A stretch of 64,000 nucleotides of DNA from Streptomyces sp. NBC_00513 (GTDB lineage Bacteria; Actinomycetota; Actinomycetes; Streptomycetales; Streptomycetaceae). Shown one piece after another: positions 34,164 through 42,678 of the stretch. The position numbers were made by a program, and so were the translations under genes. Position 1 is the stretch's first letter. Each line of letters starts with the position of its first letter. Location of the stretch: contig NZ_CP107845.1 in NCBI RefSeq assembly GCF_041431415.1, positions 744,001 through 808,000 on the forward strand, written 5' to 3'. Under the pieces are notes generated by a model. That model did no database searches. It was not told the origin of the DNA and saw only the letters and a program-made list of their open reading frames with translations.

Positions 34164-34325
34164 CTACCAGCGGTACCAGCGGCCACTCCCACCCTTCGGG
34201 CGGGCCACGAAGCCCACCAGCCAGAGCACCAGTACCGCGATGGCGACCCACCAGAGGATCTTCACCGCGAAACCGGCACCGAAGAGAATCAGAGCGAGCA
34301 GTAGAACGAGAAGCAGGGGAACCAT
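34164..34325 (-). CDS. 53-residue hydrophobic protein
   Basis: The protein is almost entirely two membrane helices: VPLLLVLLLALILFGAGFAV and LWWVAIAVLVLWLVGFVA, ending in a basic KGGSGRWYRW tail. Small hydrophobic proteins of this pattern are very common in Streptomyces, often near stress genes. GGAGG is nine bases before the ATG at 34325; another ATG two codons upstream is too close to the ribosome binding site. Confidence 0.82.
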   Translation of the reverse strand: MVPLLLVLLLALILFGAGFAVKILWWVAIAVLVLWLVGFVARPKGGSGRWYRW

Positions 34326-34465
34326 TGTCATCAACCTCCGGAACGCCGACTGCCCGCGCCCGGCCCGACCATGCGCACAAAACTTATTTGTTTTTTATCG
34401 CCCCAGGCGGGAAGTCGATGTCGCCCCGCCGGCCGGCCCGCACGACCGCCGTTCACACCCACCCT

Positions 34466-34490
34466 GTTTGCGGGCCCGAGAACGGGTCAT
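34466..34490 (+). promoter_or_regulatory. sigma-B-like promoter of csbD-like gene
   Basis: GTTT (34466-34469), 14 bases, GGGTCAT (34484-34490). This matches the general-stress promoter consensus with one deviation in the -10 region. The start codon is about 45 bases downstream. Confidence 0.5.
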
Positions 34491-34535
34491 ACGAACCGAG
34501 GCAAGAGACTTTCTCAATGTTTGGGAGTGATGGTT

Positions 34536-34709
34536 GTGTCGGCTGAAGAGAAGACCCAGGCCAAGACCGAGCAGGCCAAGGGCAAGGTCAAGGAAGCCGC
34601 GGGCCGCACGGTCGGCAACGAGCGCCTCACCGCCGAAGGCCGCGCGGACCAGGCCAAGGGCGATGCCCGCGAGGCCAAGGAGAAGGTCAAGGACACCTTC
34701 AAGCACTGA
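34536..34709 (+). CDS. CsbD family stress protein
   Basis: 57 residues from a GTG with GGGAG eight bases before it; an ATG at 34530 would add two residues but is too close to the ribosome binding site. The sequence is highly charged and helical: AKTEQAKGKVKEAAGRTVGN, then RADQAKGDAREAKEKVKD. This is the CsbD pattern. CsbD proteins are sigma-B regulon members with an undefined protective role. The upstream promoter candidate fits this. Confidence 0.9.
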   Translation: MSAEEKTQAKTEQAKGKVKEAAGRTVGNERLTAEGRADQAKGDAREAKEKVKDTFKH

Positions 34710-34726
34710 CCTCCTCGGAATCCGAG

Positions 34727-34773
34727 AACGCCTGTGGGCGGCCCCGACTCGGTCGGGGCCGCCCACAGGCGTT
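34727..34773. terminator. terminator after the CsbD gene
   Basis: A 22-bp stem (AACGCCTGTGGGCGGCCCCG continuing to AC) with a three-base TCG loop and a following TTTG. Also usable from the other side. Confidence 0.88.
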
Positions 34774-34818
34774 TGCCCTGGCTGCGCGGAGCGCACGAAG
34801 GACATGAGAACGCGACGA

Positions 34819-34853
34819 GCCGGGGCCCGCACCCAAAGGGTGCGGGCCCCGGC
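34819..34853 (-). terminator. terminator after the cold-shock gene
   Basis: A 16-bp perfect stem (GCCGGGGCCCGCACCC with its complement) with a three-base loop lies 19 bases beyond the stop of the cold-shock gene on the minus strand. Confidence 0.82.
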
Positions 34854-34871
34854 CACGCGTGATCGCGAGCG

Positions 34872-35075
34872 TCAGGCCGTGACGATGTTCTCGGCCGTCG
34901 GGCCCTTCTGGCCCTGCGCGATGTCGAAGCTCACCTTCTGGCCTTCCTGGAGCTCACGGAAGCCCTGGGAGGCGATGTTCGAGTAGTGGGCGAACACGTC
35001 CGGTCCGCCACCCTCCTGCTCGATGAAGCCGAAGCCCTTTTCCGCGTTGAACCACTTCACGGTGCCATTTGCCAT
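34872..35075 (-). CDS. csp: cold-shock protein (CspA family)
   Basis: A 67-residue single-stranded nucleic-acid chaperone. Both RNA-binding motifs are there: [20 protein letters not shown] (RNP1) and [10 protein letters not shown] (RNP2). AAGGAG lies before the ATG. The 5' region up to about 35250 has no other gene and may be a long regulatory leader, as known for cold-shock genes. Charge and length are standard. Confidence 0.97.
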   Translation of the reverse strand: MANGTVKWFNAEKGFGFIEQEGGGPDVFAHYSNIASQGFRELQEGQKVSFDIAQGQKGPTAENIVTA

Positions 35076-35460
35076 GTCAATCTCCTTCGGGGCACAGCCC
35101 AGAAATCCACACCATGTGGATTTCGAGTCGCCGCATGATCTTCCCGTCCGGAAAATGCCGGAAACACAAAAGCACCCTCACCGGCCGGAACGACCGGTGA
35201 GCGCACTCGAAGTTTGGGAACCACAACTGCAACTGAAATCACAGTAGCACGCTCGGACTGAAGAAAATCGGTCGAGAATCCCGGCCCTCCCGGGAGCAAA
35301 GAAACCCTCCCGGCGTCTTTCCCCTCTTTCTGTGTCCGCCGATACAGAAATACGACGTCGAGGCCCGACCGCGCGGCGCGCGCCGGCCGCGCCGGACACG
35401 GCACCGGTCCTCGCCACCACCTGCCGGTCGTGACGCCTCACCGCCCCTACGGTGTGCACC
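35076..35460. other. gap between cold-shock gene and membrane-protein gene
   Basis: No gene is seen. The left half is AT-richer than its surroundings (35100-35260) and is the likely leader and promoter of the cold-shock gene on the minus strand. The right half should contain the promoter of the plus-strand membrane protein. I could not assign clear -35/-10 boxes. Confidence 0.5.
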
Positions 35461-36015
35461 ATGGCCCACGACGAGACCCCCGCGGCCGGGTCCCCCGCTC
35501 ACGGTCCCGCACCCGACAAGGCCCTCGACGACGAACCGATGTTCGCCGCCGCCCGCCTCAAGGAGCGCCTGTACGCGACGATCACCATGATCTCGGTGGT
35601 GGTCGGGCTCGCCGGCTTCGGCCACACCGACACGGCCGAAGCGGCGGCCACGATCCTCACGACCGCCGTCGGCCTGTGGCTGGCCGCCCTGGTCGCGGAC
35701 CAACAGGCCCACCGCGTCGTCCACGGCCGCTTCGCCACCGGCCGCGAGCTGCGCCACATGCTGTCCGTCAGCAGTCCCCTGCTGCTGTCCGCGGCGGGCC
35801 CCCTCACCCTGCTCGCCGTGGCGGCACTGACCGAGATCGACGTGGACACCGCCCTGTTGATCGCGGCCGGGGTGAACGTCGCCGGCCTGTTCACCTGGGG
35901 GTGTTACGGGGGCATCCGCATGGGGTCCGGTACCGTCCTCGCCGTACTGGCCGGGGTCGTGGACGCGGTCATCGGAACCGCGGTCGCCCTGGTCAAGGTC
36001 GCCGCCGGTCACTGA
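35461..36015 (+). CDS. integral membrane protein
   Basis: 184 residues. A polar Ala/Pro-rich N-terminal 40 residues is followed by five hydrophobic segments (TITMISVVVGLAGF, AAATILTTAVGLWLAALVA, LLLSAAGPLTLLAVAAL, ALLIAAGVNVAGLFTW, GTVLAVLAGVVDAVIGTAVA). No family is recognised. An in-frame GTG nine bases upstream is less likely. The protein ends just before the convergent ferredoxin gene. Confidence 0.75.
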   Translation: MAHDETPAAGSPAHGPAPDKALDDEPMFAAARLKERLYATITMISVVVGLAGFGHTDTAEAAATILTTAVGLWLAALVADQQAHRVVHGRFATGRELRHMLSVSSPLLLSAAGPLTLLAVAALTEIDVDTALLIAAGVNVAGLFTWGCYGGIRMGSGTVLAVLAGVVDAVIGTAVALVKVAAGH

Positions 36016-36063
36016 ACTCCCCGCCCCGAGGCGGACCTGCCCACCGTGCGGCGGCGACACGCC

Positions 36064-36285
36064 CTACGGGCGCGGGGCGATCACCGTTCCCGCCTCGCGC
36101 ACCGTGATGGCCTGAGCCGGGCAGATGTCCGCCGCGTCCAGCACCCGGGCGTCCTCGTCCGTCTCCGGCGTCCGCACCGAGGCGTGCTCGTCCTCCAGGG
36201 TGAACACCTCGGGGGCGACGGCGGCGCACATCCCCGAGCCCATGCACAGCTGCCGGTCCGCGCGTACGGTCCATTTCCCGGGCAT
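36064..36285 (-). CDS. ferredoxin, [3Fe-4S] type
   Basis: A 73-residue electron carrier for the adjacent P450. The cluster ligands follow the pattern C-x-x-x-x-x-C...C-P: RQLCMGSGMCAAVAPEVF and DAADICPAQAIT. The fourth Cys of a [4Fe-4S] cluster is missing (Gly/Ala in its place), as usual for P450-associated actinobacterial ferredoxins. The P450 gene is upstream on the same strand. A GTG at 36294 overlaps the P450 stop (GTGA) and would add three residues with tight coupling. Confidence 0.92.
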   Translation of the reverse strand: MPGKWTVRADRQLCMGSGMCAAVAPEVFTLEDEHASVRTPETDEDARVLDAADICPAQAITVREAGTVIAPRP

Positions 36286-36290
36286 GGCGC

Positions 36291-37490
36291 TCACCACCCG
36301 ACCGGCATCACGCGCGGGCCCCTGACCAGCATCCGCGACTTCCACGTCACGTCACCCGCGAGGCGTAGGCCGGGGAATCGGGTGACGAGGGCGGCCAATG
36401 CCTCCTGGAGTTCGAGGCGGGCCAACGGGGCACCCAGGCAGTGGTGGACTCCGTGGCCGAAGCCGAGGTGTGGGGCGCCGTGGCGGGTGATGTCCAGGAC
36501 GCCCGGGGCACTGAACCGCAGCGCGTCGCGGTTGGCGGCGCCGGTGGCGACCAGCACCGGCGTGCCGGCCCGCACCAGGGTGCCACCGACCTCCACGTCC
36601 TCGGTGGCGTAGCGCGGCTGACTGGCGCCACTGCCCAGCGGGACGAAGCGCAGCAGTTCCTCGACGGCGTCGGGGATGAGTTCGGGGCGTGATCGCAGCA
36701 GGGCGAGCTGGTCGGGGTGTTCCAGCAGGGTGAGGGTGAAGTTGGGGATCTGTGAGGCGGTGGTCTCGTGGCCCGCGACCAGGATGCCCACGCACAGGTC
36801 GACCAGTTCCAGCTCGGAGAGCCGATCGGATCCGTCGCGGGCCTCGATGAGGGCCGTCATCAGGTCGTCCTGCGGCCGGGTTCGGTGGTGGTGGATCAGG
36901 GTGCGCATGTAGTCGCGCAGTTCCTCGCGGTTGGCCTCGAACTCGGCGGCGCTGAGGGAGCTGGTCGAGAGGGCGGCATCGCTCCAGACGCGGAAGCGGG
37001 GTCGGTCCTCCTCGGGGACCCCGAGCATCCGGCAGATCACGGCGACGGGCAGGGGGAGCGCGAACCGGTCCACCAGGTCGGCGGGCGGGCCGGCCGCCTC
37101 CAGGTCGTCGAGGAGTCCCGAGGTGAGTTCGCGTACCCGGGGCCGGAGCTTCTCCACCTGGTGGACGGTGAACGCGCGGGCCACCAGGGAACGCAGTCGG
37201 GTGTGGTCGGGCGGGTCCATGGCGAGGATGCCGCTGTCGGAGCGCCCCTCGGACTGGCGGGGTTCGTCGTGGCGGGCACCCTCGGCGCGGCTGAAGCGCC
37301 GGTCTCCGAGCACGAGCCGGGCGTCGGCGTAGCGGGTGACCAGCCAGGCGCTCTCGCCGTAGGGAAGTTGGACGCGTAAGAGTCCGGGGCGCTCCCGGAC
37401 CTGCTCGTAGGCGTCGGCGAGTCGGAGTCCCTCGGCGGAGTTGAAGGGGTAGGCCAGGGGCGCGGTGGTGTCGGTGTCCGGTGCGGGCAT
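36291..37490 (-). CDS. cytochrome P450
   Basis: A 399-residue haem monooxygenase. Signatures: ILAMDPPDHTRLRSLVARAF (C-helix region), VGILVAGHETTAS (I-helix oxygen-activation motif), AVEELLRFVPL (ExxR), and the haem-binding loop LGFGHGVHHCLGAPLARLEL with Cys351. The enzyme hydroxylates or epoxidises a small substrate, taking electrons from the ferredoxin next to it; no reductase gene is in the window. GGAGG lies five bases before the ATG at 37490. The gene is divergent from a TetR regulator, with an 18-bp palindrome 14 bases from its start. Confidence 0.95.
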   Translation of the reverse strand: MPAPDTDTTAPLAYPFNSAEGLRLADAYEQVRERPGLLRVQLPYGESAWLVTRYADARLVLGDRRFSRAEGARHDEPRQSEGRSDSGILAMDPPDHTRLRSLVARAFTVHQVEKLRPRVRELTSGLLDDLEAAGPPADLVDRFALPLPVAVICRMLGVPEEDRPRFRVWSDAALSTSSLSAAEFEANREELRDYMRTLIHHHRTRPQDDLMTALIEARDGSDRLSELELVDLCVGILVAGHETTASQIPNFTLTLLEHPDQLALLRSRPELIPDAVEELLRFVPLGSGASQPRYATEDVEVGGTLVRAGTPVLVATGAANRDALRFSAPGVLDITRHGAPHLGFGHGVHHCLGAPLARLELQEALAALVTRFPGLRLAGDVTWKSRMLVRGPRVMPVGW

Positions 37491-37503
37491 CTCGGCCTCC
37501 ATA

Positions 37504-37521
37504 TGTAAGCGACTGCTTACA
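37504..37521. promoter_or_regulatory. TetR-type operator in front of the P450 gene
   Basis: A perfect inverted repeat, TGTAAGC-GACT-GCTTACA, is placed between the P450 start and the divergent TetR gene. Size and symmetry fit a TetR dimer. Binding here would block P450-ferredoxin transcription. Confidence 0.8.
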
Positions 37522-37663
37522 AACGTAGGACGGTCCCTCCGGACGGTCAACGGGGCCTCGGCGTCGTTATCCTGACAGGCCGCCCACGAACGGCCGGCGC
37601 ACGCGGAACGCGCCGGCGCGCGACGCGGAGCGAGGACGAGACGGCGGAGCGAGGACAGCGACG

Positions 37664-38257
37664 ATGGACGAAGCCACGGGCCCGCGCGCGGGCGAGCGCC
37701 GCCGCGACGCCTCGGCCACCCGCCGCCGGATACTCGACGCGGCGCGCGACCTGTTCGCCGAGCGGGGCTACGAGCGGGCCACCGTCCGCGACATCGCGGA
37801 ACTGGCCGGCTCGAACCAGGCGCTGCTGTTCCGCTACTTCGGCTCCAAGCAGGGGCTGCTCGCCGAGGTGCTCGCGCGGGGCGGTCTGGAGCAGGTACGG
37901 GCCACCCCACCGGAGGAACTGTTCGAGACCGCGCTGCGCTCCATGCTCACGAGCAGCGCGGCCGGCACGGGCGACCGTTCTTTGGAGGTGTACCTGCGGT
38001 CGGTGGGGCGCGGCGAGGACGCCGCCGGGACCCTGCGTGAGCTCGGTGAGGAGTACCAGCGGGCGTTGGCCTCGCTCTCCGGCGCGCCGGACGGCGCCCT
38101 GCGCGCCGATCTGGCGATGGCCTGGCTCCTGGGCATCGGCTTGATGCGGACGGTCGTCGCCCGCGAGCCGCTGGCGGGCGCCGACCCGGACGAGGTGTGC
38201 GCCCTCGTCCTCACCACCCTGCGGCACCTGTGGACGGCGCCCCCGGGCGAGACGTAG
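37664..38257 (+). CDS. TetR family regulator
   Basis: A 197-residue repressor. The N-terminal HTH is typical: TRRRILDAARDLFAERGYER, then ATVRDIAELAGSNQALLFRY and FGSKQGLLAEVL. The C-terminal ligand pocket has a common AcrR-like layout. The operator at 37504-37521 is the obvious target, so it likely controls the P450 and ferredoxin genes; the ligand may be the P450 substrate. No strong ribosome binding site stands before the ATG. Confidence 0.92.
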   Translation: MDEATGPRAGERRRDASATRRRILDAARDLFAERGYERATVRDIAELAGSNQALLFRYFGSKQGLLAEVLARGGLEQVRATPPEELFETALRSMLTSSAAGTGDRSLEVYLRSVGRGEDAAGTLRELGEEYQRALASLSGAPDGALRADLAMAWLLGIGLMRTVVAREPLAGADPDEVCALVLTTLRHLWTAPPGET

Positions 38258-38261
38258 TCCG

Positions 38262-39731
38262 TCAGGGCGCGGGGACGGCGACGGCGGGTTCCTCGTGCTC
38301 TTCGACCTCCGGGCGCCCCTTCTTCGGAAGGAGCAACGTGACGGCCAGGAACGCCACCAACAGACAGGCCTGGGCAACCAGTGCGTGTCGGAAGCCGGTG
38401 GTGAAGTCACCGGTCCCGGCCCTGTCGAAGAAGAGCGATCCGAAGACGGCCACGCCGATCGAGCCGCCGAGCGACTGGACGGCCGACAGGACACCGGACG
38501 CGGAGCCGATCTCGTCGTCGTCCACCGCCGCCAGAATGAAGCTGAACAGGGCCGCGATCACCATGCCGGAGCCGATGCCCGCCACCGCCACGCCCGGGGC
38601 GATGTCCCCGAGCGAGAAGGTCTCCCCCACCCGCCCCAGCTCGTACCAGAGCAGGGCCGCTCCCCCGAGCTGCACGAGCGGGCCGACCTGCAGGACGGCC
38701 CTGCCGATCCGGTCCGCGAGGAAGGCGCCGCTGAGCGCGCCGCCGATGGCGGTGCCGACCGCCAGGGGAAGGTTGCCCAGCCCCGCCTCGCCCGCCGTGA
38801 ACTGCTCTCCGATCTGGAGGTAGAGGGTCAGTACGAGCTGGGTGCCGACCAGTCCGGCGAAGAAGAGGGCGATGCCGCCGAGCCCGACGGTGAAGGCGGG
38901 CTTGCGCAGCAGCCCGGGCGTCACCAGCGGTTCGCGGCCGCCGACGGCCGCGCGCCGCTGCCGGCGGGCGAACAGGCCGAAGCAGAGCGCGGAGCCGGCC
39001 ATCGAGAGCCAGGTCCACAGCGGCCAGCCGGCTTCCTGCCCCTGGTTGAGCGGGAGGACGAGGAGGGCGCAGGCCGTCACGATCAGTGCCGCGCCCACGG
39101 CGTCGACGGTGACGGCGAGATCGCCGGGCTTCCTCGGGACCACCTTGGCGGCGACGACGAGCGCCGCGATGCCGATGGGCAGGTTGACCAGGAACACCAG
39201 CCGCCAGCCGAGGCCGAGGAGGTCGGCCGAGATGAGCGCGCCGCCGAGGACCGGGCCGATGATGCCGCCCAGTCCCAGCACGGGCCCGAAGATGCCGAAG
39301 ACCTTGGCGAGTTCGGCGCCCGAGAAGTTCTCCCGCAAGAGTCCGAGCCCCTGGGGCAGGAGCATGGCGCCGGCCGTGCCCTGGAGCAGGCGGAAGCAGA
39401 TCAGCAGCTCGATGTCGGGTGCGAGGGCGCAGAGCAGGGAGGTCGCGGTGAAGGCTCCGAGGCCGATGAGGAACATGCGGCGCCGGCCGTACCGGTCGCC
39501 GAGGCGTCCGCCCAGGACGAGTCCGGCTCCCAGGGTGAGCGCGTACCCCCCGATCACCCATTGCAGGCCGGTGGAGGTGGCGCCGAGGGACTCCTCCAGA
39601 GCGGGCCCGGCCACGTTCACGATCGACGCGTCCAGCAGGTCCATGACCTCGGCGACGAGCATCACGGCCAGGATCATCCACCTCCACCGGTAGGGCGCGG
39701 CGGCCCCGCCTGCGGGTCGAGTGGCATCCAT
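38262..39731 (-). CDS. MFS transporter, DHA2 family
   Basis: A 489-residue drug:proton antiporter with 14 helices. Motifs: DLLDASIVNVAGPALEESLG, GGRLGDRYGRRRMFLIGL (motif A), LLQGTAGAMLLPQGLGLL, and FGPVLGLGGIIGPVLGGALI (motif C). It exports hydrophobic or cationic compounds. It is divergent from the MarR gene, and the palindrome at 39757 lies 26 bases before its start, so it is probably MarR-repressed. Confidence 0.94.
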   Translation of the reverse strand: MDATRPAGGAAAPYRWRWMILAVMLVAEVMDLLDASIVNVAGPALEESLGATSTGLQWVIGGYALTLGAGLVLGGRLGDRYGRRRMFLIGLGAFTATSLLCALAPDIELLICFRLLQGTAGAMLLPQGLGLLRENFSGAELAKVFGIFGPVLGLGGIIGPVLGGALISADLLGLGWRLVFLVNLPIGIAALVVAAKVVPRKPGDLAVTVDAVGAALIVTACALLVLPLNQGQEAGWPLWTWLSMAGSALCFGLFARRQRRAAVGGREPLVTPGLLRKPAFTVGLGGIALFFAGLVGTQLVLTLYLQIGEQFTAGEAGLGNLPLAVGTAIGGALSGAFLADRIGRAVLQVGPLVQLGGAALLWYELGRVGETFSLGDIAPGVAVAGIGSGMVIAALFSFILAAVDDDEIGSASGVLSAVQSLGGSIGVAVFGSLFFDRAGTGDFTTGFRHALVAQACLLVAFLAVTLLLPKKGRPEVEEHEEPAVAVPAP

Positions 39732-39756
39732 ATTTACCTCTGATCCTTGATTACCA

Positions 39757-39772
39757 ATATTCTTAGCAATAT
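39757..39772. promoter_or_regulatory. MarR-type palindrome
   Basis: ATATT-CTTAGC-AATAT is an inverted repeat in an AT-rich patch (39730-39790) between divergent MFS and MarR genes. AT content here contrasts sharply with the surrounding DNA. A MarR dimer is expected to bind. Confidence 0.7.
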
Positions 39773-39791
39773 CCAGAGTATCGTTGGCCGC

Positions 39792-40259
39792 ATGGATGTC
39801 AATGTCGATTCAGCCGCCGGGTCGGACGTGGACGCGAACACGCTCCGCGAGCAACTGCGGAACATGACCTTGCGCCAGCAGCGTTTCGAGAGGTACCTGG
39901 GGCGTGAGCTGCACACGGACTCGGCGGGGCTGACGGTCATGGGCCACCTCGTCAGCGTCGGCCCGACCTCACCCACCGACCTCGCCAGGGCGCTCGGCAC
40001 CTCCACCGCGGCGATGACCCTGGTCATCGACCGGCTCGTCGCGGCCGGCCACGCCACCCGCCGCCCCCATCCCACGGACCGCCGCAAGGTGATCGTCACC
40101 CCCGCGGACGACTGGGAGGCCCGCTCCTACGCGTACGTCTCCCCGCTCATCCAGGGAGTCACCGCCGCGGCCACCAATCTCACGCCCGAGGAGCAGGTCA
40201 CCGTGGCCGCCTTCCTGGAACGGATCATCGCCGCCTACGACCACGCGACGCACCCCTGA
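39792..40259 (+). CDS. MarR family regulator
   Basis: A 155-residue winged-helix regulator: LTVMGHLVSVGPTSPTDLAR, ALGTSTAAMTLVIDRLVAAG, HATRRPHPTDRRKVIV (wing with DRR). It ends in a dimerisation helix. ATG at 39792; a TTG at 39747 could extend it. It faces the DHA2 exporter. The palindrome in the shared region suggests autoregulation and pump control. Confidence 0.92.
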   Translation: MDVNVDSAAGSDVDANTLREQLRNMTLRQQRFERYLGRELHTDSAGLTVMGHLVSVGPTSPTDLARALGTSTAAMTLVIDRLVAAGHATRRPHPTDRRKVIVTPADDWEARSYAYVSPLIQGVTAAATNLTPEEQVTVAAFLERIIAAYDHATHP

Positions 40260-40295
40260 GAGCGACCACCGCCAATCCGCCGGTGGCCGGTGTGG

Positions 40296-41573
40296 CTACC
40301 AGGGCAGTTCTCGAACCTGCTGGACGCACAGCACCACGAACAGCAGGCCGGCGCCCGCGAGCATCGCGTTGCTCAGCGCGCCGTTTCGCCAATCGGCGGG
40401 CGTACGCGTCGAGTTGAGCAACCACAGCAGGGTGAGGGCCAGGAACGGCATGAAGAACGCGCCGATCACCCCGTACACGATGACGAGCCCGAAGGGCTGG
40501 TCGAGGAACAGCAGGCTGATGGGCGGGAAGGTCAGCCAGAGCAGGTACGCCCGGAAGGGCAAGGACTTCTCCCGGTCCGTTCCGGCCGGGACGAGGGAGG
40601 GCCGGTACTTGCTCGTGAAGTCGGCGAACATCAGGCTGACTCCGTGCCACACCCCGATCAGCGAGGTGAACGAGGTGGCGAAGAACCCCACCAGGAAGAG
40701 CTTGGCGGTGGCGCTCCCGTAGCGCTGTTCCAGGATGCGGCTGAGGTCCAGCAGCCCCTTGTCGCCCTTGGCGAGCGCGGCGCCGGAGGAGTACAGGAGC
40801 TCGGCGCCCACGAAGAGCATGGCCACGACGAAGATCCCGGTGGTGACGTAGGCGACGCGGTTGTCGAGCCGCATCACCTTCATCCAACCGGTGTCGGTCC
40901 ACCCCTTGGCGTTGACCCAGTAGCCGTACGCGGCAAGTGTGATGGTGCCGCCGACGCCTCCGATCAGGCCGAGCGTGTAGATCAGCGAACCGTCCGGGAG
41001 GACGGGCACGAGGCCCGCGAGGGCCTCGTCCAGGTGGGGGGTGACCCGGATCGCGAGGTAGACCGTGACCAGGAACATCACGCCGACCAGGACGGTCATG
41101 ACCTTCTCGAAGACGGCGTACCGGTTGAACCAGACGAAGACCAGTCCCACCAGGCCGCACAGCACGGCCCAGCCCTTGAGGTCCATGACGTCGGGGAACA
41201 GCGCGGCCAGCGGGAGGGCGCTGGACGACATCGCGGCGGCGCCGTAGACGAACCCCCAGACGACCACGTAGCCGACGAAGTAGACGGTGGTCCACGGTCC
41301 GAGACTGCGCCAGCCGTCGAAGAGGGTCCGACCGGTGGCCAGGTGCCAACGGCCCACCGCCTCGGCGAGGGAGACCTTGACCAGGCAGCCGATGACGGCC
41401 GCCCACAGCAGGGTGTAGCCGAACTTGCCGCCCGCGATGAGCGTCGCGACGAGATCACCGGCGCCGACACCCGTCGCCGCGACGACGATGCCGGGGCCGA
41501 TGTGGCGCCAACTCGCCTTGCGTGGCGGACGGTCCTCGCCGTGCCGGGTTTCGATGCGCGTGCTGTCCGCCAT
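40296..41573 (-). CDS. Nramp-related transporter without the classical metal-binding motifs
   Basis: A 425-residue, 11-helix protein of the Nramp superfamily (GPGIVVAATGVGAGDLVATL in helix 1, and FLVGFFATSFTSLIGVWHGV later). Classical Nramp proteins have DPGN in helix 1 and MPH in helix 6. Here helix 1 has TGVGAGD and helix 6 has GTITLAAYGYW, so the usual Mn/Fe-binding set is absent. It may carry Mg, another cation or an organic solute. It is downstream of ectD after a terminator-like hairpin, on the same strand. Confidence 0.88.
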   Translation of the reverse strand: MADSTRIETRHGEDRPPRKASWRHIGPGIVVAATGVGAGDLVATLIAGGKFGYTLLWAAVIGCLVKVSLAEAVGRWHLATGRTLFDGWRSLGPWTTVYFVGYVVVWGFVYGAAAMSSSALPLAALFPDVMDLKGWAVLCGLVGLVFVWFNRYAVFEKVMTVLVGVMFLVTVYLAIRVTPHLDEALAGLVPVLPDGSLIYTLGLIGGVGGTITLAAYGYWVNAKGWTDTGWMKVMRLDNRVAYVTTGIFVVAMLFVGAELLYSSGAALAKGDKGLLDLSRILEQRYGSATAKLFLVGFFATSFTSLIGVWHGVSLMFADFTSKYRPSLVPAGTDREKSLPFRAYLLWLTFPPISLLFLDQPFGLVIVYGVIGAFFMPFLALTLLWLLNSTRTPADWRNGALSNAMLAGAGLLFVVLCVQQVRELPW

Positions 41574-41676
41574 GGGACCCAGCCTTCCCGTCGGCCTTCC
41601 GTGGCAACCCGTGCCACCAAAGCCGCTCGCCGGCGGTCGCGCAAGAGGGCGGGAGGGTGATGGACACGCACGAGTG

Positions 41677-41713
41677 CGGGGAACACCGCGCCGAATGGCG
41701 ACGGTGTTCCCCG
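41677..41713 (-). terminator. terminator after the ectABCD operon
   Basis: A 12-bp perfect stem (CGGGGAACACCG with its complement) lies 35 bases past the ectD stop on the minus strand. Confidence 0.75.
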
Positions 41714-41747
41714 TGAGGTCACACGTGCGGGCGGGCCCGCCGAGGGG

Positions 41748-42647
41748 TCAGCGCACCGGGACGACGTCCTGTGCGGCGATGAACTCGGGGCGGCGGACGG
41801 GCGCCGCGAAGGGCTCCTCCGGCGCGTTGTCCACGCTGTTGAACACGAAGAAGACGTTGCTGCGCGGGTAGGGCGTGATGTTGTCGCCGGAACCGTGCAT
41901 CGCGTTGCAGTCGAACCAGGTGGCCGAGCCGGCCTGGCCGGTGAAGAGCCTGATGCCGCAGGCCTCCGAGAACTTCGAGAGCGCTTCCTGCGAGGGGATG
42001 CCCGCGTCCTGCATCTGCAAGGACCTCTTGTAGTTGTCCTTGGGGGTCTCGCCGGCGCAGCCGAGGAAGGTCCGGTGGGAGCCCGGCATGATCATGAGGC
42101 CGCCGTTGGTGGGGTAGTTCGGCGTCAGCGCGATCGACACCGAGACCGTTCGCATGCGCGGGAGCCCGTCCTCCGCGTGCCAGGTCTCGAAGTCGGAGTG
42201 CCAGTAGAAGCCGCGCGCGCCGAAGCCGGGCTTCACGTTGATCCGGGACTGGTGCACGTACACGTCCGACCCGAGGATCTGTCGGGCCACACCCACCACC
42301 CGTGGATCCGCGGCGAGTTGCGCGAAGGCCTTGCTGATGCGGTGCACCTCGAACACCGAGCGGACCTCGTCCGAGGCCGGCTCGATGATCGACCGCTCGT
42401 CCGCCCGGATCGCGGGGTCGGCGACGAGACGGTCCAGTTCGGTCCGGTAGACGTCGACTTCCTCGGGGGTGATCAGCTGGTCCACCGGGTGGAAGCCCTG
42501 TCGCTCGAAGCTTTCCAGCTCATGCCCCCACAGCGGCCCCGGCGTCCCGGGCGCCGACCAGACGACGGGGTCCTGACGGCCGATCAGCACCTCCTCGGAT
42601 CCTCGGGTCGGATACGTGTCCGTGGTGCGCGCGGTTGTGGTGATCAT
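41748..42647 (-). CDS. ectD: ectoine hydroxylase
   Basis: A 299-residue Fe(II)/2-oxoglutarate dioxygenase that converts ectoine to 5-hydroxyectoine. The iron ligands are in GFYWHSDFETWH (His, Asp) and NAMHGSGDNITPYPRSN (second His), with Arg for 2-oxoglutarate in PRSN. The signature FGARGFYWHSDFETWHAEDG is specific to EctD. It is the last gene of the operon, 31 bases after ectC. The product is a compatible solute that also protects from heat and drying. Confidence 0.97.
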   Translation of the reverse strand: MITTTARTTDTYPTRGSEEVLIGRQDPVVWSAPGTPGPLWGHELESFERQGFHPVDQLITPEEVDVYRTELDRLVADPAIRADERSIIEPASDEVRSVFEVHRISKAFAQLAADPRVVGVARQILGSDVYVHQSRINVKPGFGARGFYWHSDFETWHAEDGLPRMRTVSVSIALTPNYPTNGGLMIMPGSHRTFLGCAGETPKDNYKRSLQMQDAGIPSQEALSKFSEACGIRLFTGQAGSATWFDCNAMHGSGDNITPYPRSNVFFVFNSVDNAPEEPFAAPVRRPEFIAAQDVVPVR

Positions 42648-42678
42648 GATGTTGCCTGCCTCTCCTCTCTACGTCTTC

